From the NCBI RefSeq assembly GCF_003336225.1, contig NZ_QPID01000001.1, positions 124,001 to 188,000 on the forward strand: a stretch of 64,000 nucleotides of DNA, in the 5' to 3' direction. The notes under the pieces are model-generated. The model was not told where the DNA came from, did no database searches, and saw only the letters and a list, made by a program, of their open reading frames with translations. Positions 56,967 to 64,000 of the stretch are shown piece after piece; positions within the stretch are counted from its first letter, which is position 1; every line of letters begins with the position of its first letter. Both the position numbers and the translations under genes were made by a program. The DNA comes from Corallincola holothuriorum. GTDB lineage: Bacteria > Pseudomonadota > Gammaproteobacteria > Enterobacterales > Neiellaceae.

Positions 56967-57968
56967 CTAGACACTCAAGCGGCTGCGGGTACCAAAGATC
57001 TTCGGCCGCAGGTAGTGGTCGATGATTGGTGTGGTGGCATTCATGATAAGTACGGCAAAGGCGACGCCTTCCGGGTAACTACCAAAGCAGCGGATTAACC
57101 AGATCAACAGGCCGCAACCTATGCCAAATACCCATTGCCCTTTAGGACTAGCGGGAGAAGTGACCATGTCGGTGGCGATAAAGAAGGCCGCCAGCATGGC
57201 GCCTCCAGAGCAAATATGGGTGAGGGCAGACGCATATTCGCTGGGGTTAACCAGATGGGCGATAGCGGCGGGAACTGCCAGACCAAGTATTAACGCTGTA
57301 GGCAGAGGCCAACTGATGACACGGCGCCATAACAAAAATAGCCCACCGCAAGCCAATAATACTGCGCTGGTTTCTCCCAAACTACCGGCATGATTACCTA
57401 GCAGCAGTGCCTTCGCTGAAACCCCAATGTTGCTGTGTGCAGCCAAGGGGGTGGCGGCGCTGACACCATCAATACCGTTACCAAGCCAGCTGTCGGTGAA
57501 CGCCAGTCCTTCAGGAGTCATCAGTGGAGCCGCTGTTTGATTCCATGACGTGAGTTCGACAGGGAAACAGATCAGTAGCATTACCCGCGCCAGCATTGCA
57601 GGGTTGAACAGGTTTTGCCCCAGTCCACCGTAGATCTGCTTGCCTACCATAATGGCGAACAGAGAGCCGCTGAGCGCGACCCACCAAGGTGTTGATGGCG
57701 GCAAGCTCATCGCTAGCAGCCATCCAGTGAGCATGGCTGAGCCGTCGACGGCACTGTGCCAAGGTTTGTTTTGTGGAAGCAGGCACACTGCTTCACAGAT
57801 CACTGCGCTAACGCAGCAAACTAACCACACCTGAAATGCTGGCAAACCGAACAGATAGAATCCGTAAAGCGTAGCGGGCGTGAGCGCGAACAGCACCAGA
57901 AACATCAGCTTGGTGGTGCTTTGGTTGCTGTGACTATGGGGACCGGAAACCGCTGCAAATTGCACCAT
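56967..57968 (-). CDS. rnfD: Rnf complex subunit D, FMN-binding
   Basis: 333 residues, about ten helices. The covalent FMN Thr is probably in [30 protein letters not shown] is a typical RnfD stretch. Shares one base with the end of rnfC. Confidence 0.94.
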   Translation of the reverse strand: MVQFAAVSGPHSHSNQSTTKLMFLVLFALTPATLYGFYLFGLPAFQVWLVCCVSAVICEAVCLLPQNKPWHSAVDGSAMLTGWLLAMSLPPSTPWWVALSGSLFAIMVGKQIYGGLGQNLFNPAMLARVMLLICFPVELTSWNQTAAPLMTPEGLAFTDSWLGNGIDGVSAATPLAAHSNIGVSAKALLLGNHAGSLGETSAVLLACGGLFLLWRRVISWPLPTALILGLAVPAAIAHLVNPSEYASALTHICSGGAMLAAFFIATDMVTSPASPKGQWVFGIGCGLLIWLIRCFGSYPEGVAFAVLIMNATTPIIDHYLRPKIFGTRSRLSV

Positions 57969-59476
57969 TATGATTCTCCTGTGGTTTTACTGGCTCTGGG
58001 GGCACGTTTGCGCCGTGGAGATTTGGCTGCTTTTGCTGCCTTCGCTGCTTTTTTCTCTGCCGCCTCTTTCGCTAGCCGCAGTTGGCGCGCCTCGGTTAAT
58101 TGCCGTGCTTGGCCAGATTTGTTGGTCATGGCGCGTTGCGCATTGAGTGCACCGCGGGCGTGTTGGAAATACTGCACCAATGGGATATTCGATGGGCAAA
58201 CATAGCTACACGCTCCGCAGAGCAGGCAGTGATCTAAGCCAAACTCCTTGGCCCCCTCAAAGTCTGATACGCGGCTATGGGCGGACATCTGAAATGGCAT
58301 TAGCCCCATCGGGCAGGCATTGACGCAGCGGCCACAGCGCACACACTCGTGGCTTTGCTTAGGGCGGACTTCCTCTTCGGATAGCGCCAGTAAGCCGCCA
58401 ATGCTTTTATCGATAGGAACAAATGGCGATGGCAGCGCTTGCCCCATCATTGGCCCCCCGGCAACCAGACGTGCGGCTTCCATTTTTAAGCCACCACAAG
58501 CAGCTAATACTTGTGATACCAATGCGCCAATTGGCACAACAATATTGGCTGGCTGTTCGACGGCTCCTCCTGAAACAGTGATCACCCGTTCAATGAGTGG
58601 TCGTTGATAGCGCACGGCGTGGAATACGGCTCGCGCGGTGGCGACGTTATGCACCAGCACACCGATGCTGGTACTGAGCTGTCCGGCGGGTACTGCTTTG
58701 CCTGTGACCGCTTTTATCAGATGGCGTTCTGAACCCATGGGGTAGAGGCTAGGTACTGACTTAATGCTGACCTGTTCTGCTTCGCTACAGGCGCTGGTGA
58801 GCGCCGCTAATGCCGCGGGTTTATTGTCCTCAATGGCGATGATGGCCTGCTTGCAGCCAATGGCTTTCACCATCAGCTCTACGCCGGTAACAATTTCAGG
58901 CGCGTATTCGCGCATTAGACGATCATCACAGGTTAGATAGGGCTCGCATTCACCGCCGTTAATGACTAGCGTGTGAACCCCATTCTGTGCTGCGAGGCGG
59001 AGCTTGATACCGGTCGGGAACCCTGCGCCACCGAGCCCAACCACACCGGCCGCTAGCACCCGTCGAATAATGGTTTCAGGTGATAGTTCAAATGGATTGC
59101 ATGGCTCATGGGGGATCCCCCAGCGCGGATCGTCATTGGCATCAATCACCAAGGTTGCGCCTTTCAGCCCCGAGGGGTGGGCGGTGACATGGGGTTTAAT
59201 TTCCCGTACTACGCCATTGACTGGGGAGTGCAGGGGAACACTCATATCACTGGCACCCTTGGCTACTAACTGGCCTTTGTAAACGGTTTCCCCTTCATTG
59301 ACGATGGTATGCAGCATGGAGCCATTGCGCTGTTGTAGCCCGAGAAACACCTGCTTTGGGTGGGGCATCGTGGTAATCGATGAGTGCTGCGACAGCTCTT
59401 TATAGCCAGTGGGATGAATACCACCACTAAAGGGTTTGCGACTCAGGGAAAAACCTAGCTTATCGAATGAGAACAT
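57968..59476 (-). CDS. rnfC: Rnf complex subunit C, FMN- and NADH-binding
   Basis: 502 residues. Rossmann-like GVVGLGGAGFPTGIKL and TLVINGGECEPYLTCDD, then two [4Fe-4S] motifs (CVRCGRCVNACP and CLLCGACSYVCP). The C-terminal tail is only about 60 residues of Ala/Lys/Arg, short compared with E. coli RsxC, as in nif-linked Rnf1. Oxidises NADH and moves electrons uphill with ion gradient energy. Confidence 0.96.
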   Translation of the reverse strand: MFSFDKLGFSLSRKPFSGGIHPTGYKELSQHSSITTMPHPKQVFLGLQQRNGSMLHTIVNEGETVYKGQLVAKGASDMSVPLHSPVNGVVREIKPHVTAHPSGLKGATLVIDANDDPRWGIPHEPCNPFELSPETIIRRVLAAGVVGLGGAGFPTGIKLRLAAQNGVHTLVINGGECEPYLTCDDRLMREYAPEIVTGVELMVKAIGCKQAIIAIEDNKPAALAALTSACSEAEQVSIKSVPSLYPMGSERHLIKAVTGKAVPAGQLSTSIGVLVHNVATARAVFHAVRYQRPLIERVITVSGGAVEQPANIVVPIGALVSQVLAACGGLKMEAARLVAGGPMMGQALPSPFVPIDKSIGGLLALSEEEVRPKQSHECVRCGRCVNACPMGLMPFQMSAHSRVSDFEGAKEFGLDHCLLCGACSYVCPSNIPLVQYFQHARGALNAQRAMTNKSGQARQLTEARQLRLAKEAAEKKAAKAAKAAKSPRRKRAPRASKTTGES

Positions 59477-59485
59477 GGGCCACTC

Positions 59486-60022
59486 CTAGGCAACGTTGGG
59501 TTTCGGCCATTGCCATGTGTGGATGGCGGGGGTCACTGGTTGCATGGTTAAGCAATCCTGTGGACAGGCTTTTTCGCACAGGCGACAACCGGTGCAGACC
59601 TGGCTAATGACGGTGTGCATCTGTTTGCTAGCGCCGACGATGGCGTCAAAGGGACAGGCTTTGAAACAACGGGTACAGCCAGAGCACTGACTTTCATCTA
59701 TGTAGGCTACCCACTGGGTGTCATCGCCTTTTGCGGTGAGGTCTACGCCTAGTAGTTTGGCAATACTGGCCGCCAGGCTATTGCCTCCGGGGGGGCAGCA
59801 GTCAGGTCCTAGCGCACCAGCGACCATGGCCTCTGCGGCCTGACGACATCCAGGCTCGCCGCACTGGCCGCATTGACCTCCAGGTAATAACGCTTCGAGG
59901 TCATCTACACGGGAATCACTTTCTACTTTAAATGCCCGTGATGCCCAACCCAACAGAGCACCCAGCAGGGCGCCAAGGGCAATGAAACAGCTAACAGATA
60001 TGATCAATGTAAAAAGGCTCAT
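59486..60022 (-). CDS. rnfB: Rnf complex subunit B, Fe-S protein
   Basis: 178 residues. One N-terminal helix, a CGQCGEPGCRQAA four-Cys domain and two ferredoxin motifs (CSGCTRCFKACP, CTGCRLCEKACP). Passes electrons from Rnf towards ferredoxin or flavodoxin. Confidence 0.96.
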   Translation of the reverse strand: MSLFTLIISVSCFIALGALLGALLGWASRAFKVESDSRVDDLEALLPGGQCGQCGEPGCRQAAEAMVAGALGPDCCPPGGNSLAASIAKLLGVDLTAKGDDTQWVAYIDESQCSGCTRCFKACPFDAIVGASKQMHTVISQVCTGCRLCEKACPQDCLTMQPVTPAIHTWQWPKPNVA

Positions 60023-60044
60023 GGTTAACTCCTTTAAGCTGTTG

Positions 60045-60629
60045 TTAGCTTGCCTTTACCATGCCGGCGAAGCCCATAAAGGCCATCGACAGCAGACCTG
60101 CAGTAATAAAAGCGATAGGTGCCCCTTCGAATACTGCGGGTACTTTCGCTAATTTCAGTCGCTGCCTGAGTCCAGCAAACAGCACAATCACCAGAGTGAA
60201 ACCGAGGGCAGAGCCAAGCCCATAGACCAGAGTTTCGGTAAACGACATCTGCTCCTGAACGACTAGTAGTGCCACGCCAAGTACGGCGCAGTTGGTGGTA
60301 ATTAGGGGAAGGAAGATCCCTAGGGACTGGTAAAGCGCGGGACTCATCTTCTGTATATACAACTCGGTGAACTGCACCACTGCTGCGATCACCAGAATAA
60401 ATGCCAGGATCCGCATCACGCCTAAATCGAGGGGCTGCAACAGGGTGCGTTCAATCACCCAGGCTGATATTGCAGCGAGGCAGAGAACAAACGTGGTGGC
60501 CAATCCCATCCCTAGCGCGCTGTCGATTTTGTTGGATACCCCCATAAAAGGGCAGAGGCCGAGAAACTTAGCTAGCACCACATTGTTGACCAGTGCTGTA
60601 CCGACCAGCAGTAGGAAATAGTCGCTCAT
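60045..60629 (-). CDS. rnfA: Rnf complex subunit A
   Basis: 194 residues, six helices. [18 protein letters not shown] and [14 protein letters not shown] give the two Cys motifs. First gene of the rnf operon, preceded by AGGAGCCC and a sigma-54 promoter 130 bp upstream. Confidence 0.96.
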   Translation of the reverse strand: MSDYFLLLVGTALVNNVVLAKFLGLCPFMGVSNKIDSALGMGLATTFVLCLAAISAWVIERTLLQPLDLGVMRILAFILVIAAVVQFTELYIQKMSPALYQSLGIFLPLITTNCAVLGVALLVVQEQMSFTETLVYGLGSALGFTLVIVLFAGLRQRLKLAKVPAVFEGAPIAFITAGLLSMAFMGFAGMVKAS

Positions 60630-60757
60630 AGCAGGGCTCCTGTTTAGATGAAGAAAACACAGAGATACCCAAAACCGGATTAGGGGGAACGTTGGGTACC
60701 ACCTACTGCGTTCGTTGAAACCAATCGCTTGGCCTACTGACAGCTCCTTATCCCCTC

Positions 60758-60773
60758 TGCATGGGCTGTGCCA
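60758..60773 (-). promoter_or_regulatory. Sigma-54 promoter of rnfABCDGEH
   Basis: On the minus strand TGGCACAGCCCATGCA, with GG and GC 10 bases apart and a perfect TGGCAC half. The leader to rnfA would be about 118 nt. The rest of 60630-60903 shows nothing else. Confidence 0.82.
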
Positions 60774-60903
60774 TTGCAGAGGCGTGCATCATCAAAGTGC
60801 GTTTTTCCCTTTGCTGGTGCGGTGTTAACTGGGGATATGAATAGAACGGCCCATCGATAGGCGTACTAAATGCGACAAACCTTAAGGTTAATTTGTGTGG
60901 GTT

Positions 60904-60919
60904 TGTCACAAATCAAACA
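60904..60919. promoter_or_regulatory. NifA upstream activator site between rnfA and nifL
   Basis: TGT-CACAAATCAA-ACA, an exact TGT-N10-ACA. It is about 130 bases from the rnfA -24 element and 44 from the nifL -24 element, so it could act on both divergent promoters. Confidence 0.72.
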
Positions 60920-60962
60920 AAGGCTTTTTTAGCTAAGCCCTTGCATACCTTGGCACCGAGAT

Positions 60963-60978
60963 GGGAACGGTGATTGCA
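60963..60978 (+). promoter_or_regulatory. Probable sigma-54 promoter of nifLA
   Basis: GGGAACGGTGATTGCA has GG at 60964-60965 and GC at 60976-60977 with 10 bases between and a perfect -12 TTGCA. The -24 half (GGGAAC) is weaker than the others. Confidence 0.6.
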
Positions 60979-61037
60979 GTTAGGGATAACCATGAGCGAT
61001 GTCGGTGACCTCGCACTTATGTGTGGTGGAGGAAAGG

Positions 61038-62600
61038 ATGAGTAAACAGCAAGAAAGTGCGGTGATAGATATGACTCCGTTTTTTAATGGCGAAGTGGGC
61101 AGCGAAACAGCCGTAAGCCAATTCATTCAAACCGTAGAACAGGCGCCGATGGCGATTTCCATCACCGATACGGATGCCAATATTCTTTACGTAAATCCCT
61201 GGTTTTGTCAGACCACTGGCTATGGATTGCAGGAGGTCAAAGGGTTAAACCATTCCATTCTCAGTTACCGCACAACCCCAGCAGAGGTTTATCAAGGGTT
61301 GTGGAATCAATTAAAGAAAGGGCGCAGCTGGCAGGGACGGTTAATTAATCGGCGCAAAAATGGTGAACGCTATTTGGCCGATGTGATCGTAACGCCCTTG
61401 ACCGATGGTGAAGGTGAAACTACCCACTTTCTGGGGATCCACCGGGATGTCACCGAAACCCACGAATTGACCACCAAGCTGATCAATCAAAAAACCTTGG
61501 TTGAGGCTGTGCTCAATGCCGCGCCAGTGGCCATTGCCCTACTTGATGAAAACCAACAGGTTGTGCTCGATAACTTAAGTTACAAAGCGTTGGCAGCCGA
61601 TTTTCAACAAGAGCCGGCGAAACAGATCATCGCCAAATTGAAAGAGGAACTGGGTGAAAATGCCACCGAGCAGCTGCGTACAAGGCGCTTTGTTGAAGGA
61701 CACAGCCTGAGCCTGGAGTTAAAGCAGTCACGGGGCGAGCGCTGGTTCTACTGCAAGTTGTCGGGGTTCTCTGCGGCAGACAGTGGCGTGGATGATTACT
61801 TTGCGCCCACCGCCAGCGATTATCTGGTGTTGACCATCAGCGAACACACCAAAGAGAAGCGGCATCAGGAGCAGCAACGGGTGTCAGAACTGCAGAGGAT
61901 GACGGCTGAGTCGGAAATGATGCATGTAATGCAGGAGACGTTACACGCTGCTATCCACCAGATGCAGGGGCCGATCAATATGATTGAGGCGGCAGTCACC
62001 GTGCTTACTGGCCGTTCCGGTAAATGTCCGGGGTTAGAAGCGATGGAGATGGCGCTCAAATCTGGCGCGGATGCCGTTGACCAGCTGCGTGATGCATTGC
62101 CGGATAGACCACAAGAGGCGCAGCAGCCGGTAAATATTAATCAGCTGGTACATGATGTGGCGGCGTTGAGTACCCAGCGACTGTTAAAAACTTCGATTCC
62201 GATGCAGCTCAAGTTGACCGCTACGCTGCCTTCAATTAATGGCCAACCGAGCCGGTTACGTGTGGCGATTAAGCAGCTGCTGGACAATGCCATCGACGCT
62301 ATCGAGTTTGGTAAGCCGCAAAGCCGGGAGATCGAAATCCAAACCTATATGGACGATGAGTCCGTGGTGGTGCTGATTGATGATAGTGGTCCGGGTGTGC
62401 CACAAGCCAACAAAATCAAAGCGTTTCAACCCTTTTATAGTACCAAACCTGTTGCTTCAAACGGCGCCCGTGGCGTGGGTTTGAGCATAGTACAACAGGT
62501 GATGAATGAGCATTGTGGCTCCACGTTACTGCAGCGCAGTCCTTTAGGGGGCTGCCGAGCCGTTATCAGTTTACCGCGACGTGAAAGAGACAGGAGTTAG
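61038..62600 (+). CDS. nifL: NifL, redox- and nitrogen-sensing anti-activator of NifA
   Basis: 520 residues. First PAS domain with FAD site ([33 protein letters not shown]), second PAS, a coiled H-like region ([14 protein letters not shown]) and a HATPase-like ATP-binding domain ([30 protein letters not shown]). NifL binds NifA directly rather than phosphorylating it. ATG 61038 has GGAGGAAAGG upstream; an in-frame ATG 39 nt earlier was rejected. It ends 2 nt before nifA. Confidence 0.96.
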   Translation: MSKQQESAVIDMTPFFNGEVGSETAVSQFIQTVEQAPMAISITDTDANILYVNPWFCQTTGYGLQEVKGLNHSILSYRTTPAEVYQGLWNQLKKGRSWQGRLINRRKNGERYLADVIVTPLTDGEGETTHFLGIHRDVTETHELTTKLINQKTLVEAVLNAAPVAIALLDENQQVVLDNLSYKALAADFQQEPAKQIIAKLKEELGENATEQLRTRRFVEGHSLSLELKQSRGERWFYCKLSGFSAADSGVDDYFAPTASDYLVLTISEHTKEKRHQEQQRVSELQRMTAESEMMHVMQETLHAAIHQMQGPINMIEAAVTVLTGRSGKCPGLEAMEMALKSGADAVDQLRDALPDRPQEAQQPVNINQLVHDVAALSTQRLLKTSIPMQLKLTATLPSINGQPSRLRVAIKQLLDNAIDAIEFGKPQSREIEIQTYMDDESVVVLIDDSGPGVPQANKIKAFQPFYSTKPVASNGARGVGLSIVQQVMNEHCGSTLLQRSPLGGCRAVISLPRRERDRS

Positions 62601-62602
62601 CC

Positions 62603-64000
62603 ATGGATACGCTATTAACTCGACCGGAAAAAATTGCGGAAAAGCATCTTTCTGCGCTGTACAAAGTTAGCAGCCTATTAGGCAATAGCCTCGACTATAC
62701 GCAGACGGTAAGTCAGGTATTGCAGGTGCTTCACGATGACGCGCTGTTAAGCCATGGCATGTTGGCGTTACTGGACAGCGAAAGGGAAATGCTGGTGATC
62801 GACGCTTTGCATTCACCGGAACAAGACGCCAATCAACAGACTGGCACAGTGCGATATCGCGCTGGTGAAGGGATCATTGGTAGTGTCGTGAGTCAGGGGC
62901 AACCGATTGTGCTGGCCAGGGTATCTGATGATCTGCGATTTGCCGATAAGCTAGCACTGTATGCGCTTGATAAACCGTTTATTGCTGTGCCGTTGAAGCA
63001 GCGTGACGGCACGGTACATGGGGTATTAGCCGCGCAGCCAGAACTCGCCAGTACCGAATTGTTGGAGCATTTCACACGACTGGTAGAGATGATCGCCACG
63101 CTGATCGGTAAAAATGTGCTATTGGCAAAAAATGTCGCCGAGCAGAATGACAACCTGGTCGCTGAGCGTGATCGTTTGCGGCGCAAAGTGCGCGGCAATT
63201 ACAGCTTCGACAATATGGTTGGCCATACCCGTTCAATGCGCAAGATATTTGAGCAGGTGCGCCTGGTATCGAAATGGGACAGTACCGTATTGGTGCGGGG
63301 TGAGTCAGGCACAGGTAAGGAGTTGATCGCTAATGCCATTCATTATAACTCGCCACGAGCAAACGGGCCTTTCGTTAAGTTGAACTGCGCTGCACTGCCA
63401 GACAACCTGTTGGAATCGGAACTGTTTGGTCATGAGAAGGGGGCGTTTACCGGGGCGGTAAAGCAGCGTAAAGGTCGATTTGAGATGGCCGATGGCGGCA
63501 CCCTGTTTCTTGATGAAGTGGGGGAGATATCAGCAGCGTTTCAGGCCAAGCTTTTGCGGATCCTGCAGGAGGGAGAGTTTGAACGGGTTGGCGGTACGCA
63601 AACGTTAAAGGTTGATGTGCGTATTGTTGCGGCAACTAACCGTAATCTTGAAGATGAGGTGCGTGCCGAACGATTCCGGGAAGATCTTTATTATCGACTC
63701 AACGTGATGCCTATCTACCCGCCACCGCTACGGGAGCGTATTGAAGATCTGCCGGAGTTGACCAAGTTTCTTATTGAAAAACTGTCCAAGGTACAAAACC
63801 GTGAGCTGTCGGTGACCGATGGCGCGATCCGTACCATGATGGGATATCACTGGCCAGGTAATGTCCGTGAGCTGGAAAATATGCTGGAACGGGCGTCCAT
63901 CATGAGTGAAGAGGGCAGTATCGATCAGGATTTGATCATGCTTGGCGGCGTTGATGCGCCGATGAAACTCTCTTCTTCTGCGCCTAACTTGACTGCCACT
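62603..64000 (+). CDS. nifA: NifA, sigma-54-dependent transcription activator of nif (3' end beyond window)
   Basis: 466 codons are visible and the frame is open at the window end. N-terminal GAF domain (about 20-165), then the AAA+ domain with Walker [15 protein letters not shown] loop (EKGAFTGA), Walker B GTLFLDE and ATNRNL, then [15 protein letters not shown]. The DNA-binding helix-turn-helix should follow outside. It binds the TGT-N10-ACA sites listed here. Start ATG after AGGAGTTAGCC, almost abutting nifL, so the two are co-translated. Confidence 0.96.
   Translation, partial: MDTLLTRPEKIAEKHLSALYKVSSLLGNSLDYTQTVSQVLQVLHDDALLSHGMLALLDSEREMLVIDALHSPEQDANQQTGTVRYRAGEGIIGSVVSQGQPIVLARVSDDLRFADKLALYALDKPFIAVPLKQRDGTVHGVLAAQPELASTELLEHFTRLVEMIATLIGKNVLLAKNVAEQNDNLVAERDRLRRKVRGNYSFDNMVGHTRSMRKIFEQVRLVSKWDSTVLVRGESGTGKELIANAIHYNSPRANGPFVKLNCAALPDNLLESELFGHEKGAFTGAVKQRKGRFEMADGGTLFLDEVGEISAAFQAKLLRILQEGEFERVGGTQTLKVDVRIVAATNRNLEDEVRAERFREDLYYRLNVMPIYPPPLRERIEDLPELTKFLIEKLSKVQNRELSVTDGAIRTMMGYHWPGNVRELENMLERASIMSEEGSIDQDLIMLGGVDAPMKLSSSAPNLTAT

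Noticed and set aside
60954-60970. TGGCACC considered as a -24 element for nifL
   Set aside because: No GC follows at the right distance; the element 10 bases further on has correct GG-N10-GC spacing.

Overview
The window is a 64 kb piece of a gammaproteobacterial chromosome, probably from a marine facultative organism of the Vibrionales/Alteromonadales/Aeromonadales type. The clues are the yejM-yejL-yejK block, the malEFGK order, a Klebsiella/Azotobacter-style Mo-nitrogenase regulon with nifLA and rnf, and VCR-like integron attC sites. Species cannot be fixed from sequence alone. Protein names below are family recognitions from reading the sequence, not from a search.

Layout. 1-13.4 kb: the 3' end of a non-ribosomal peptide synthetase, a MalZ-like maltodextrin glucosidase, tRNA-Pro(GGG), yejM/yejL (minus), yejK (plus), then a maltose/maltodextrin ABC importer operon malE-malF-malG-malK. 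13.5-15.2 kb: a two-domain 6-carboxytetrahydropterin synthase-like gene overlapping an M23 peptidase. 15.3-21.3 kb: nifHDKTY, an unnamed nif-associated gene and cowN. 21.3-28.7 kb: non-nif genes (PEP-CTERM protein, DUF938 methyltransferase, NAD malic enzyme, a secreted C15-like protein whose expected catalytic Cys is Ser), then three integron gene cassettes with matched attC core sites but no visible integrase, and an interrupted small gene. 28.8-39.5 kb: nifENX, a 160-bp tandem repeat, fdxB, an RseC-like gene, then nifUSVWZM. 39.6-54.3 kb: ordinary genes (trmK-like methyltransferase, M14 peptidase, hydrolase, lipase, nuclease and small membrane proteins) plus an IS3-family element that splits a multi-spanning membrane protein gene. 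54.5-64 kb: nifF, rnfABCDGEH (minus) and, divergently, nifL-nifA; nifA runs off the end.

How the genes work together. NifHDK is the Mo-nitrogenase. NifENX, NifV, NifY, NifU/S, NifW, NifZ and NifM supply cofactor, clusters and maturation. Rnf (with an RseC-like partner), NifF and FdxB are the likely electron route, and CowN should protect against CO. Six sigma-54 -24/-12 promoters (GG-N10-GC) were found, before nifH, nifE, nifU, nifF, rnfA and nifL. Five TGT-N10-ACA NifA sites go with them; one lies between rnfA and nifL and can serve both. nifB, nifQ and draTG are not in the window; nifB may lie beyond nifA.

The most unusual parts are the cassette array without integrase between two nif blocks, the tandem repeat inside the nifX-fdxB gap with a related fragment behind nifZ, the exact IS insertion scar, the C15 Cys-to-Ser homologue, and a lipoyl domain tethered to a membrane helix.
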